64,000 nucleotides of DNA from Variovorax sp. RA8 (GCF_901827175.1 NZ_LR594662.1:6437579-6501578); one strand, 5' to 3'; positions 36,546 to 46,288 are shown, counted from the stretch's first letter. Made by a program: numbers and translations. The notes: generated by a model not told the origin, from the sequence alone.

Positions 36546-38936
36546 TCAGTCGTAGTTGGTGAAGCGGCTGGGGGCAGGGAAAGGTTGCCGCAGGGGCTGG
36601 TAGCGCTGGATGTTCTGGGTCAAGGTGCGCATGGGACTCGCTCCGATGGCGGCGAAGCCGACGAACTCGAGTTGGAACATGATGCGCGTATTGGCCGTGG
36701 CTTGGCCAGTGGTGAGACGTTCCAGGACCACGCGCCCGATCCAGCAGCAGCCGTCGTACTCGACGCCGAGCACGCCGTCGGTGAGCTTGCGGTCCTGCAG
36801 GCTGTAGTTGAGGCGGCCCACGGCATACCAGCGCCCGCCGCCCTGGCCGCGGCCCGGGCCGAGGTCCTTGCCCTTGTCGCCCCACAGGTCGTTGAGCGGC
36901 CACTGCCAGCTCACGTCCAGCGACTTGTTGCCGTCGTTGACAGTGGGCGTCGAGTTCGCCTGGTAGCGATAGGCCGCCGAGATATTGCGATAGGGGCCAG
37001 GGTTGTAGCGCGCGCTCAGGGCCGTGCGGGTCGACTTGTGGTCGTCGGGGTTGTACTGCACGGTGCCGTCCACGCTCCACCGCGGGGTCCAGTTGATCTG
37101 GGCGCCGAACAGCAGGTCGCTGACGCGGTCGGTGACGGCCGTGGTGCCCGGCAGCGTGACGCGCTGGTCCTTGAAGCGCAGCCGCTGCGCGACCCCGAAG
37201 CGCGCCGCCTCGGCGCCGCTCTCGGGATCGATCAGCCGCGAGGTCACGCCCACCGTGAGCGTGTTGCTGTCGGAGATGCGATCGTTGCCGGAGAAGGCGT
37301 TCTCGGTGTAGACGGTCGCAAAGTTGAAGTCGTTGGCCGCCGAGTCGTAGTTCGGCAACAGGCTCTGGTCGCGGTAGGGCGTGTAGACGTAGAAGGCGCG
37401 CGGCTCCAGCGTCTGGCGGAAGGCGCGTCCGAAGAAGCTGGCGTCGCGCTCGAAGATCATGCCGCTGTCCAGGCTGAAGGTGGGCACTGTGCGGCTGGCC
37501 GAGTTCGCGCCGTTGGACAGCGGCGCTTCGAACTGGTAGCTGGTCGTATGCAGCTGGATCTTGGGAATGACGTAGGTGCCGGGCGTGAGGAAGGGGCGGC
37601 TCAGCGCGGCCTGCGCGTACACCCGTTCACCGTTGGGCTGCCTCTGCTGCACCGGGTCGCCGCGGAAGCGCGTGTAGTCGGTGTTGAGCGAAAAGTCGAA
37701 GCCGTGCCAGTCGTACTTGTAGTAGTTCGCGGTGATCTGCGGCAGGCGGTCGTAGGGCGGAATGATCGGCGACTGGTCGTATTGCAGCGTCTGGTATTTC
37801 AGCGTGCGCACAACGCCGTTCCAGTCGCCCTTCGTCCAGTTGAGCGAGGCATCGTTCGACAGCAGGCGCGTCGTGAGCGAGGGCGTGCGCGTGAAGTCGC
37901 GCCAGTAATCGTCGTCGCTCACGCGATTGAACCTGATCGAGGCGCTCAGCGCGTCCAGCCCCAGCGGCTTGGGGTCGAAGGTCTGTGAATGATTCGTCCA
38001 GATGCCCCAGCGCTTGCGGTTGCGCAGGCTGTCGGTGGGCATGTAGTCGACCCGGATGTCGCCGCTGTAGTCCTTCTCGAGGTAACGGAACTCGCTGCCG
38101 AGGTTGATGCCGCGCTTGCCCATTATCTCGGGGTAGAAGGTCGCGTCGCGGTTGGGTGCGATGTTCCAGTAGTAGGGGACGGTGATGTCCACGCCGTTGA
38201 CGCTGCTGACGCCAACGGTCGGCGGCAGGAAGCCGCTCTTGCGGTCGTTGCTGAGCGGAAAGCTCAGCGACGGGAAGGGCGGCGTCGTGATGCCCATGAA
38301 GCTCATCCGCGCGTCGGTGGCCACGCCGACGTTCTCCTCGGTGTCGGTGGTCAAGGTTGCGGCACTCAGCATCCAGGCCGGCATCCAGCCGGGGTAGTCC
38401 TCGCGCCGGCAGGTGGTGTAGGTGCCCTGGCGGGCGACCGACACGTTGCTGTCGACGAAGTCGATCCGCTCGGCGTCGCCCTCGCCGCCGGAGGCCAGGA
38501 AGCGGTAGTGCACCTTGTTGAAGAAGCCTTCGAAGGTCTCGAGCTTGAGTTCGAGCTGAGGACCCTCGTAGACATTGCCGGCCTGGTTCACGCGCACATT
38601 GCCGCTGGCCTTGGCGAGGTCCTCGGGCTGGTAGTACTCGAGCCGGTCGGCGTGGATCACCGTGTCGCCCCGGCGCAGCGAGGCATTGCCTTCGACCACG
38701 GTTTCGAGATCGGTCCGGCCGGACATGCGGTCCCCGTCGACGAAGGTCGGCAGCTCGCCGCGCTGGGTCTTCGGAATCGTCTCCAGCAATTGCGGCGTTC
38801 GCTTCAGCGTGATCGGCGCGTCCAGGCCGGCGTTCTGTGCCGACGCGCTCTGGGCTTGCAGCAGCGCCAGCGTCAACAAGGCCAGCGGCAGAGGCGGTCG
38901 GCACCGGCGCCAGTCAGCTCGGGTCAGGTCAGGCAT
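36546..38936 (-). CDS. lptD: LPS-assembly protein LptD
   Basis: A 796-residue outer-membrane beta-barrel that, with LptE, inserts lipopolysaccharide into the outer leaflet. It has a signal peptide (ALLTLALLQAQSASAQ), a periplasmic beta-jellyroll (about 50-200) and a C-terminal barrel ending in an aromatic strand. Cysteines in the mature protein are limited to one in TYTTCRRED near residue 174 and the pair in YDGCCW near residue 733. The N-terminal Cys seen in E. coli is absent, so only one of the two usual disulfides can form. ATG at 38936 starts the recognisable signal peptide. It is divergent from amgK. Confidence 0.95.
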   Translation of the reverse strand: MPDLTRADWRRCRPPLPLALLTLALLQAQSASAQNAGLDAPITLKRTPQLLETIPKTQRGELPTFVDGDRMSGRTDLETVVEGNASLRRGDTVIHADRLEYYQPEDLAKASGNVRVNQAGNVYEGPQLELKLETFEGFFNKVHYRFLASGGEGDAERIDFVDSNVSVARQGTYTTCRREDYPGWMPAWMLSAATLTTDTEENVGVATDARMSFMGITTPPFPSLSFPLSNDRKSGFLPPTVGVSSVNGVDITVPYYWNIAPNRDATFYPEIMGKRGINLGSEFRYLEKDYSGDIRVDYMPTDSLRNRKRWGIWTNHSQTFDPKPLGLDALSASIRFNRVSDDDYWRDFTRTPSLTTRLLSNDASLNWTKGDWNGVVRTLKYQTLQYDQSPIIPPYDRLPQITANYYKYDWHGFDFSLNTDYTRFRGDPVQQRQPNGERVYAQAALSRPFLTPGTYVIPKIQLHTTSYQFEAPLSNGANSASRTVPTFSLDSGMIFERDASFFGRAFRQTLEPRAFYVYTPYRDQSLLPNYDSAANDFNFATVYTENAFSGNDRISDSNTLTVGVTSRLIDPESGAEAARFGVAQRLRFKDQRVTLPGTTAVTDRVSDLLFGAQINWTPRWSVDGTVQYNPDDHKSTRTALSARYNPGPYRNISAAYRYQANSTPTVNDGNKSLDVSWQWPLNDLWGDKGKDLGPGRGQGGGRWYAVGRLNYSLQDRKLTDGVLGVEYDGCCWIGRVVLERLTTGQATANTRIMFQLEFVGFAAIGASPMRTLTQNIQRYQPLRQPFPAPSRFTNYD

Positions 38937-39028
38937 CGGTACGGAAGGGGAATCTTCGGGGAATGGTGCGCCGGGGGACCCGGGGTTGCGGGAGTCCCCG
39001 CCGGGTGGATTTGTAGAATCGATTATCC

Positions 39029-40123
39029 ATGACAGCTTCCCTGCCCCCGGACAGCGGCACCCCGACGCCATCCCCAACGATCAGCTGGAGCGATCCGGAA
39101 CGCGCCCAGGCCTTCGCGCAATGGCTGGCCGCGGTCGGACCGCGGCACCGGCTGCTGCCGGCGACCGTGCGCCCGGCCTCGGCGGATGCGAGCTTCCGGC
39201 GCTACTTCCGCATCGATACCGAAGACGCGGCCGCCACCCGCATCGTGATGGACGCGCCCCCCGCCCAGGAGAACAGCGCCCCCTTCGTGCAGGTCGCCCG
39301 GTTGATGCGCGACGCCGGCCTGACCGTGCCGCAGGTGCTCGAGTGGGACGAACACCGGGGGTTCCTGCTGCTTGACGACCTCGGCCGCCAGACCATGCTC
39401 GAGGTGATCGACCCGGCCGATCCCGAGGCCGCGCGCCCGCTCTATGCCCAGGCGGTCGATGCCCTGATCCGCTGGCAGCTGGCGTCCAGGCCGCAGGTGC
39501 TGCCGCCCTACGATCGGGCGCTGCTTGAGCGTGAGCTGGCACTGTTCCCCGACTGGTACGTGGCGCGGCATCGAGGCCTGGCGGTGGAAGGCGCGCTGCA
39601 CGACCGGCTGCAACGCAGCTTCCAGCTGATCGTCGAGAACAACCTGGCGGCGCCGCGCGTGTACGTGCATCGCGACTTCATGCCGCGCAACCTGATGATC
39701 ACCGGCGGCCCGGCACTCGGCGTGCTGGACTTCCAGGACGCGGTACACGGCCCCATTACCTACGACATCGCGAGCCTGATGCGCGATGCCTTCCTGAGCT
39801 GGGAGGAGGACTTCGTGCTCGACCTCACCGTGCGCTATTGGGAGAAGGCGCGCAAGGCCGGCCTGCCGGTCGACGAGGACTTCGGCGCCTTCTACCGCGC
39901 AGTCGAATGGATGGGCCTGCAGCGCCACCTGAAGGTCGCAGGCATCTTCGCGCGGCTGACGCTGCGCGACGGCAAGCCCCGTTACCTGGCCGACACGCCG
40001 CGCTTCCTCGCGTACATCCGCGCGACCGCGGGCCGCTATCGCGAGCTGGCGCCGCTCTTGCGGGCCATCGACGAGATCGAAGGTACCCGGCCGGTCAGCG
40101 GCTTCGCGTACGGGCGGATGTGA
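39029..40123 (+). CDS. amgK: AmgK-type sugar kinase (MurNAc/GlcNAc anomeric kinase)
   Basis: A 364-residue aminoglycoside phosphotransferase-fold kinase. The Brenner motif VHRDFMPRNLMI is near residue 213 and the metal-binding LGVLDFQDAVHGP near residue 230. The gene position, divergent from lptD-surA, is that of amgK in pseudomonads, where the product phosphorylates recycled N-acetylmuramate at the anomeric carbon for MurU. Here the MurU candidate is 26 kb away at 13126-13869. The stop overlaps the rsmE start (ATGTGA). The start at 39029 is the first ATG; residues 1-20 are low complexity and could be trimmed. Confidence 0.85.
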   Translation: MTASLPPDSGTPTPSPTISWSDPERAQAFAQWLAAVGPRHRLLPATVRPASADASFRRYFRIDTEDAAATRIVMDAPPAQENSAPFVQVARLMRDAGLTVPQVLEWDEHRGFLLLDDLGRQTMLEVIDPADPEAARPLYAQAVDALIRWQLASRPQVLPPYDRALLERELALFPDWYVARHRGLAVEGALHDRLQRSFQLIVENNLAAPRVYVHRDFMPRNLMITGGPALGVLDFQDAVHGPITYDIASLMRDAFLSWEEDFVLDLTVRYWEKARKAGLPVDEDFGAFYRAVEWMGLQRHLKVAGIFARLTLRDGKPRYLADTPRFLAYIRATAGRYRELAPLLRAIDEIEGTRPVSGFAYGRM

Positions 40124-40854
40124 CGCCGCGCTTCCACAGCACCACGGCCCTCGCCGCGCAAGGCACGATGGCGCTCCCGCCCGGCGCCGCACGCCATGTG
40201 CAGGTGCTGCGGATGCAGCCCGGCGATGCGCTCACGCTCTTCGACGGCAGCGGCGGCGAGTACGCGGCCACCGTCGAGCGCATGGGGCGCAGCGAAGTGA
40301 CGGTGCAGGTCGGCGCGCACGCGCAGATCGAGCGCGAGGCGCCGCGCGCCGTGCACCTGGCGATCGGCATGCCGGCCAACGAGCGCATGGACTGGCTGGT
40401 CGAGAAGGCGACCGAGCTCGGCGTCGCCAGCATCCAGCCGCTGATGACCGCGCACGGCGTGCTGCGCCTGGCCGGCGAGCGCGCCGACAAGAAGCGCGCG
40501 CACTGGCAGGCGATAGCCATCGCGGCCTGCGAGCAATGCGGCCGCAACCGGGTGCCGCTGGTCCACCCGGTGCGCGCGCTGGCCGGCTGGATCGAATCGC
40601 CGCCGATCGACGATGCCGAGCGCTTCGTGCTCAGCCTGGCCGACGGCGCGCGCAGCCTGCGCGACATCCGTGACGGCGTCCCGGGCGCCGGCCTGCGCGG
40701 CGCCTGTGTGCTCAGCGGCCCCGAGGGCGGGCTGAGCGCAGCCGAGGAGCGCGACGCGACCGTGCGCGGCTTCGCGCCGCTGACGCTCGGCCCTCGCGTG
40801 CTGCGTGCCGAGACCGCGGCACTGGCGGCGCTTGCGTTGTTGGCGCACCCCTGA
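40120..40854 (+). CDS. rsmE: 16S rRNA m3U1498 methyltransferase RsmE
   Basis: A 244-residue SPOUT methyltransferase that methylates U1498 of 16S rRNA. It has an N-terminal PUA-like domain (about 1-70) and a trefoil-knot domain with AIGMPANERMDWLVEKATELGV near residue 83, LSGPEGGLSAAEE near residue 198 and LGPRVLRAETA near residue 223. The start is a GTG overlapping the amgK stop by 4 bases, so the genes are coupled. Length and motifs are standard. Confidence 0.95.
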   Translation: MTPRFHSTTALAAQGTMALPPGAARHVQVLRMQPGDALTLFDGSGGEYAATVERMGRSEVTVQVGAHAQIEREAPRAVHLAIGMPANERMDWLVEKATELGVASIQPLMTAHGVLRLAGERADKKRAHWQAIAIAACEQCGRNRVPLVHPVRALAGWIESPPIDDAERFVLSLADGARSLRDIRDGVPGAGLRGACVLSGPEGGLSAAEERDATVRGFAPLTLGPRVLRAETAALAALALLAHP

Positions 40855-40895
40855 TCGGAATCCCTGCCCTCTTTCTCCACCGCCCTTCGCCACAC

Positions 40896-42257
40896 ATGCC
40901 CTCGCTCCTGCCTGCGCCATTGCGCCTTGCGCCCCTCGTGCTCGCCGTCCTGTGGACCGCGGGTCCCGTCCAGGCCCAAGGCACGGCCGTTGCGCCGACC
41001 CCCGCCCAGGTGAAGCCGGCGGTCGACCAGGCCTACACGCAGCTGCTGGCCGCGCCGGCCGTCAAGCAACTGCTCGACGCGCTGAAGGCCGATCACGAGC
41101 GCTCGGTCGAAGACCTCCGGATGCTCACCGAGATCGAGGCGCCGCCCTTCAAGGAGCACAAGCGCGCGGAGGCCTTCCTCGCACGCATGAAGGCGCTGGG
41201 GCTCAGCGATGCGCGAATCGATGCGGAGGGCAACGTGGTGGGCCTGCGCAAGGGCACGGGCAACGGCCCCAAGCTGCTGGTCTCGGCCCATCTCGACACG
41301 GTCTTTCCCGCCGGCACCGATGTCAAGGTGAAGGAGCGCGACGGCAAGCTCTACGCGCCCGGCATCTCGGACGACACGCGCGGCCTCGCGGTACTGCTGT
41401 CGTGGCTCAAGGTGCTCAACGACAGCAAGGTCCAGACCGTGGGCGACCTGCTCTTCGTCGGCAACGTGGGCGAAGAGGAATTGGGCAATCTTCGTGGGAT
41501 GAAGGCGATCTTTCGCGACCATCTCGACATCGACGGCATGGTGGGCGTGGAGCCCGCACCCGAGGGCACGGTGCTGGTGCTGGGCACCGCGAGCCATCGC
41601 TACGAGGTGAGCTTCAAGGGCCCGGGCGGCCACAGCTACGCGGCCTTCGGCCAAGTGCCCAGCGCGATCCACGGCATGGGCCGAGCGATCGCCAAGATCG
41701 CCGAGATCAAGACGCCCAGTTTCCCCAAGACCACCTTCACCGTGGGCACTGTCGGTGGCGGCACCTCGGTCAACACCATCGCGCCCGATGCGCGCATGGC
41801 GGTGGACATCCGCTCCGATGAGATGGGCGCACTGCTCGAGACCGAAAAGAAGGTGCTGGCCGCGATCGACGAGGCAGTAGCGGAAGAGAACAAGCGCTGG
41901 AACGTCGGCACGCTCAGCGTCAGCAACAAGCTGATCGGCGACCGCCCGGGCGGTCGCACGCCATCGGACTCGGTCATCGTCGAAGCGGCGGTGCGCTCCA
42001 ACAGCGCTTTCGGCCACAGGACCCTGCTGACGGGCGCCAGCACCGACGCCAACGTGCCGATGTCGCTCGGCATCCCGGCCATCATCATCGGCGGCGGCGG
42101 CAGGACCGGCGGCTTCCATGCGCTGTCCGAGTGGATCGACGTGACAGACGGCTGGAAAGGCGCGCAGAATGCCCTCGCGACCGTGCTCGGCCTAGTCGGC
42201 GTGCAGGGCGTGAGCGAGCCGCTCCTGAACAAGCGTCCGCCGCGGTCGAAACCGTAG
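40896..42257 (+). CDS. exported M20-family metallopeptidase
   Basis: A 453-residue M20 peptidase with a signal peptide (LAPLVLAVLWTAGPVQAQ, cleavage near residue 28), so periplasmic or secreted. Zinc-binding features are SAHLDTVFP near residue 130, GISDDTRG near residue 155, GNVGEEELGN near residue 188 and a C-terminal His in GGFHALSEW near residue 407. The dimerisation domain sits between about 225 and 335 (GGHSYAAF). The closest known group is peptidase T/M20A-like; the substrate is unknown. It starts 41 bases after rsmE. Confidence 0.88.
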   Translation: MPSLLPAPLRLAPLVLAVLWTAGPVQAQGTAVAPTPAQVKPAVDQAYTQLLAAPAVKQLLDALKADHERSVEDLRMLTEIEAPPFKEHKRAEAFLARMKALGLSDARIDAEGNVVGLRKGTGNGPKLLVSAHLDTVFPAGTDVKVKERDGKLYAPGISDDTRGLAVLLSWLKVLNDSKVQTVGDLLFVGNVGEEELGNLRGMKAIFRDHLDIDGMVGVEPAPEGTVLVLGTASHRYEVSFKGPGGHSYAAFGQVPSAIHGMGRAIAKIAEIKTPSFPKTTFTVGTVGGGTSVNTIAPDARMAVDIRSDEMGALLETEKKVLAAIDEAVAEENKRWNVGTLSVSNKLIGDRPGGRTPSDSVIVEAAVRSNSAFGHRTLLTGASTDANVPMSLGIPAIIIGGGGRTGGFHALSEWIDVTDGWKGAQNALATVLGLVGVQGVSEPLLNKRPPRSKP

Positions 42258-42305
42258 TCGGCGCTTTCCCTCTCACTCACTCGTTCATTCACTCAGGAGC
42301 CCACC

Positions 42306-42761
42306 ATGGGATTGCTCGATTCGGTACTCGGACAAGTGCTCGGCGGCGCGCAGCCCCAGCAACCCCAGAACGGAGGCTTGGACGGCCTCGATGCGCTCGG
42401 CGGCGGTCTTGCGGGCGCGCTCGGCGGGCTGCTCGCCGACAACGGCGAAGTAGGTGGGCTCGGCGGGCTGGTCTCCAGGTTCGAACAGGCTGGCATGGGC
42501 GCCGTGATCGGCTCGTGGATCGGCAAGGGCGAGAACCAGCCGGTCTCGGGCGGGCAACTGCAGGACGCGCTGGGCGGCGACGTCATTTCCGGCCTCGCGC
42601 AGAAGCTTGGCCTCAACGCCGCCACGCTGCTGCCGATGCTGGCCACGCTGCTGCCCATGCTGGTCGACCGCCTCACGCCCAATGGCCAGGCGCCGGCGGA
42701 AGGCCTGGGCAACCAGGACGAGCTGCTGTCCTCGCTCAGCAGCCTGCTGCATAAGGGCTGA
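42306..42761 (+). CDS. YidB-like DUF937 protein
   Basis: A 151-residue protein of the YidB/DUF937 family. It begins MGLLDSVLGQVLGG, has a Gly-rich helical N-terminal half and a C-terminal all-helical domain (SGGQLQDALGGDVISGLAQK, then LLPMLATLLPMLVD). The function is unknown in the family. An AGGAG site lies 8 bases before the ATG. The next gene follows after 13 bases. Confidence 0.88.
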   Translation: MGLLDSVLGQVLGGAQPQQPQNGGLDGLDALGGGLAGALGGLLADNGEVGGLGGLVSRFEQAGMGAVIGSWIGKGENQPVSGGQLQDALGGDVISGLAQKLGLNAATLLPMLATLLPMLVDRLTPNGQAPAEGLGNQDELLSSLSSLLHKG

Positions 42762-42774
42762 GCTCGCCTTCTCG

Positions 42775-43944
42775 ATGAATCGCAATCTCTGGCTGCTGGC
42801 CGTCTGCCAGGGCTTGTTCCTGACGAACAACGTCGCCTTCATCGCAATCAACGGGCTGGTCGGCCTGGCGCTGGCGCCGCGCGGCTGGATGGCCACGCTG
42901 CCGGTGATGGGCTATGTGATCGGCGGCGCGCTCGCCACCGGCGTGGTGGCGCGCACGCAGCAGCGCTTCGGGCGACGCCGCTCCTTCCAGATCGGACTGG
43001 CGGTGGCCCTGGGCTCGGCGCTGCTGTGCGCCCAGGCCGCGCTCTGGAAGGACTTCTGGCTCCTGTGCGCGGCCACGGTGGTGGCCGGCTACTACAACGC
43101 GAATGCCAGCCTCTATCGCTTCGCCGCCGCCGAGCTCGCAGCTCCCGCATGGCGCGAGAAGGCGGTGTCGCTGGTGATGGCGGGCGGGCTGATCGGTGCC
43201 GTGGCGGGGCCCAACCTCGCGGCGGTCACACGCAACTGGTTCGCGGTGCCGTTCGCGGGCGTGTATCTCGCACTGGCCGCCGTGGCGCTGCTCGCGATGG
43301 TCCTGATGCACTTCATCGACTTTCCCGCCCCGCCCGCCAGAAGCGCGGCGGCGCGCGGCCGCCCGCTCGGCGAGATCGTGCGCCAGCCGGTGTTCATCGT
43401 CGCCGCCATGGCGGGCGCGCTCGGCTTCGGCGTGATGAACCTGCTGATGGCCGCCACGCCGATCGCGATGCAGGTCTGCAGCCTGCCCTTCGACGACGTG
43501 GCGCTGGTGCTCGAATGGCATGTGATCGGCATGTTCGCACCGGGCTTCTTCACCGGCCACCTGATCCGCCGCTTCGGCGCGCTGCCGGTGATGGGCGTGG
43601 GCCTGCTGCTCAACCTGGCCTGCATCGTGGTCGCGCTGTCCGGCGTGGAGCTGCACCAGTTCCTCGCCGCGCTCTTCCTGCTGGGCGTGGGCTGGAACTT
43701 CCTCTTCACCGGCAGCACGACCCTGTCGCTCTCGGCATACACGGCCGAGGAGAAGGATCGCGCGCAAGGCGCACTCAACTTCTGCGTGTTCGCGACGCTG
43801 GCGCTGAGCTCCTTCGCCTCCGGGGTGCTGATCACGACGCAGGGCTGGCGGCTGCTGAACCTCGGCTCGCTGCTGCCGGTGTTGCTGACCGGCGCGGCGC
43901 TGCTGTGGCTGGCGCACAGGCGGCGCGCGGCCGCAGCGGCTTAG
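42775..43944 (+). CDS. MFS transporter
   Basis: A 389-residue major facilitator protein with about 12 hydrophobic segments and no extra domains. The helix 2-3 loop motif is modified to ARTQQRFGRRRSF near residue 60, and the equivalent loop in the second half is LIRRFGALPV near residue 263. No substrate-specific motif is recognised. Its stop overlaps the stop of the convergent hydrolase gene by 4 bases, leaving no room for an intergenic terminator. Confidence 0.9.
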   Translation: MNRNLWLLAVCQGLFLTNNVAFIAINGLVGLALAPRGWMATLPVMGYVIGGALATGVVARTQQRFGRRRSFQIGLAVALGSALLCAQAALWKDFWLLCAATVVAGYYNANASLYRFAAAELAAPAWREKAVSLVMAGGLIGAVAGPNLAAVTRNWFAVPFAGVYLALAAVALLAMVLMHFIDFPAPPARSAAARGRPLGEIVRQPVFIVAAMAGALGFGVMNLLMAATPIAMQVCSLPFDDVALVLEWHVIGMFAPGFFTGHLIRRFGALPVMGVGLLLNLACIVVALSGVELHQFLAALFLLGVGWNFLFTGSTTLSLSAYTAEEKDRAQGALNFCVFATLALSSFASGVLITTQGWRLLNLGSLLPVLLTGAALLWLAHRRRAAAAA

Positions 43945-44798
43945 GCCGGCGGGAAGCGGACATCGAGCCAGCGCGCGAGCACCTCGAAGACGGGCTCGGC
44001 GTCCAGCTCATTGAAGATCTCGTGATACAGCGCCGGAAAGGAGGTGGCGCTCAGCACCGCGGTCGGCGCCGCATCCGCGAAGCGGCGGCTGCCAGCCGGG
44101 TTCACCAGCCGATCGTCGCCGGCGTAGACCAACAAGGTAGGTACCGTCCACCGGGGCGCCGCGGCCTGCACGATGGCACCTTCATCAGTCAGGAAACGCG
44201 CCAGCCGCGCACCGACACGGTCGTGGCACAACGGGTCCGCGCGGTAGCCTTGCACCACCGCCGGATCGTGCGAGAGGTAGCGGTCGTCGAGCCCGTTGCC
44301 CATGCGCAGCGTGGGCGCGGCGCGTGACAGCAGGGCGACAAGGAATTTCTGGAACGCGCTGAGCCCCGGGTCCAACCCCGGCGACGAGAGCACCAGCGCA
44401 TCGACCTTGCGCACCGCACGCGCGACGAAGCTCGCCGCGACCAGCCCGCCGAGGCTGTGGCCCAGCAGGACCAGCGGCAGCCCGGGATGGACTCGCCGCG
44501 TATCGTCGACCACCAGCGCGAGGTCATCGACCAGTCGCATGACGCTGGGCAGGCCGCCGCGCACGCCGCTGGATGCGCCGTGACCGTAGTGATCGGCGGC
44601 GCGCACGACGAAGCCTTCGACGTTGAGCCGGGCCGCGACGTGACGATAGCGGCCCGCATGCTCGCCGATGCCATGCACCAGCAGGACAACTGCCCTGGCG
44701 TCACGGCGGCACGCCAGCGGCCATTCATGCAGCGCCAGCGTCTCGCCGTCCGGCGTGCGCAGCGCCGATTCGGCCGCAGGCCCGGGCCCGGGCTTCAA
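43941..44798 (-). CDS. monoacylglycerol lipase-like alpha/beta hydrolase
   Basis: A 285-residue serine hydrolase of the lysophospholipase/monoacylglycerol lipase type. The oxyanion region is VLLVHGIGEHAGRY near residue 41, the nucleophile is in LLGHSLGGLVA near residue 112, the acid in VYAGDDRLVNP near residue 224 and the His in LYHEIFNEL near residue 256. The start is a TTG at 44798 overlapping the stop of the M20 peptidase gene (TTGA), so the two are coupled. No signal peptide. Confidence 0.85.
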   Translation of the reverse strand: MKPGPGPAAESALRTPDGETLALHEWPLACRRDARAVVLLVHGIGEHAGRYRHVAARLNVEGFVVRAADHYGHGASSGVRGGLPSVMRLVDDLALVVDDTRRVHPGLPLVLLGHSLGGLVAASFVARAVRKVDALVLSSPGLDPGLSAFQKFLVALLSRAAPTLRMGNGLDDRYLSHDPAVVQGYRADPLCHDRVGARLARFLTDEGAIVQAAAPRWTVPTLLVYAGDDRLVNPAGSRRFADAAPTAVLSATSFPALYHEIFNELDAEPVFEVLARWLDVRFPPA

Positions 44799-46288
44799 GC
44801 AGCGGCAGCCTGGGCGACCGGCAGCGCGGCAATCACCTCCGCCACGGCGGCGGTCAGCTTCTTGGCATAGGGCACGTGCAGGAACTCGTTGGGCCCGTGC
44901 GCATTGCTCTTGGGGCCGAGCACGCCGCAGACCATCATCTGGGCTTTGGGGAAGCCGACGCTGAGCATGTTCATCAGCGGAATGGTGCCGCCCTGGCCGA
45001 TGTAGCCGCAGCTCGCGCCGAAGTGCGCCTGCGACGCCGCATGGAGCGCGCGCTCGAACCAGGGCGCGGTCGAAGGCGCGTTCCATCCCGTCGCGCCGCC
45101 GTTGCTCTCGAAGGTGACCTTGGCCTGGTAGGGCGCGTTGTCTTCCAGCAGGGTCTTGAGTTCCTGCACGGCCCGGGCGGCATCGACCAACGGCGGCAGA
45201 CGCAGCGATAGCTTGAACGCCGTGTAGGGGCGCAGCACGTTGCCCGCGTCCCGCAAGGCCGGGAAGCCCTCGGCACCGGTGACCGAGAGCGTGGGCTTCC
45301 AGGTGCGATTGATCAGCGCTTCCACCGGGTCGCTGGTGGTCGGCAGCGCGAACGCGGTCGCACCGCCGCAGTCGTAGTGCGCCCATGGGAAGCGCTTGTA
45401 GACCTCGTCGCCCAGGATCGCGGCGGTGGCCTTGGCCTGCTCGAGGCGATCGGCCGGAAGCTCGCAGTGGAAGCTCTGGGGCAGCAGGCGGCCGGTCTTG
45501 CTGTCCTCGAGGCGGTCCAGCACCTGGCGCATGATGCGGAAGCTCGAGGGCACGAGGCCGGAGGCGTCGCCGGAGTGCACGCCTTCGGTCAGGACCTCGA
45601 CCTTCAGCGTCCCGCTCGCCATTCCGCGCAGCGAGGTGGTGAGCCACAACTGCTCGTAGTTGCCGGCGCCCGAGTCGAGGCAGATCACGAGGCCGACTTC
45701 GCCGAGCCGCGGTCGCAGCGCGTCGATGTAGGGCAGCAGGTCGTAGGAGCCGGACTCCTCGCAGGTCTCGATCAGGCCGACCACGCGCGGATGCGCCGCA
45801 CCTTGCGCCTTCAGCGCCTGCAACGCGGCGACGCTCGCGTACACCGCGTAGCCGTCATCGGCGCCGCCGCGGCCGTAGAGCAGGCCATCCTCGTACTTGG
45901 GCGTCCACGGGCCGAGGTCGCTGCGCCAGCCGGTGAACTCGGGCTGCTTGTCGAGGTGCCCGTACATCAGCACGGTCTCCTTCATGTCGGTGCCGGTGGC
46001 AGGCACCTCGAAGAAGAGCACCGGCGTGCGCCCTTCGAGCCGCACGATCTCCAGCTTGAGACCCTCGACCTTCTGCGCCTCGACCCACTGGGCCGCGTTG
46101 CGCAGCACGGTGTCGAGGAAACCGTTCTGCACCCAGTCCTTGTCGAAGCCGGGCGACTTGGCCGGGATGGCGATGTAGTCGGTGAGCTGGCGGACGATGT
46201 CCTGGTCCCACTTCGTCGAGACATCGGACAGGACGCGCTCGGCGTCGAGCAGGCCCGAAGGCATTTCGCGGTGCAAGGGGGCGTTCAT
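44795..46288 (-). CDS. M20-family dipeptidase
   Basis: A 497-residue cytosolic M20 peptidase of the CNDP/DapE-like group. Metal-binding motifs are LMYGHLDKQPE near residue 108, GRGGADDGYA near residue 139 and IETCEESGSYD near residue 173. The dimerisation domain covers about 215-370, and the C-terminal His is probably in NAHGPNEFLHVPY near residue 462. It likely hydrolyses dipeptides or N-acyl amino acids. It is the first gene of a two-gene operon with the coupled lipase-like gene, and divergent from the DUF72 gene. Confidence 0.9.
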   Translation of the reverse strand: MNAPLHREMPSGLLDAERVLSDVSTKWDQDIVRQLTDYIAIPAKSPGFDKDWVQNGFLDTVLRNAAQWVEAQKVEGLKLEIVRLEGRTPVLFFEVPATGTDMKETVLMYGHLDKQPEFTGWRSDLGPWTPKYEDGLLYGRGGADDGYAVYASVAALQALKAQGAAHPRVVGLIETCEESGSYDLLPYIDALRPRLGEVGLVICLDSGAGNYEQLWLTTSLRGMASGTLKVEVLTEGVHSGDASGLVPSSFRIMRQVLDRLEDSKTGRLLPQSFHCELPADRLEQAKATAAILGDEVYKRFPWAHYDCGGATAFALPTTSDPVEALINRTWKPTLSVTGAEGFPALRDAGNVLRPYTAFKLSLRLPPLVDAARAVQELKTLLEDNAPYQAKVTFESNGGATGWNAPSTAPWFERALHAASQAHFGASCGYIGQGGTIPLMNMLSVGFPKAQMMVCGVLGPKSNAHGPNEFLHVPYAKKLTAAVAEVIAALPVAQAAAA

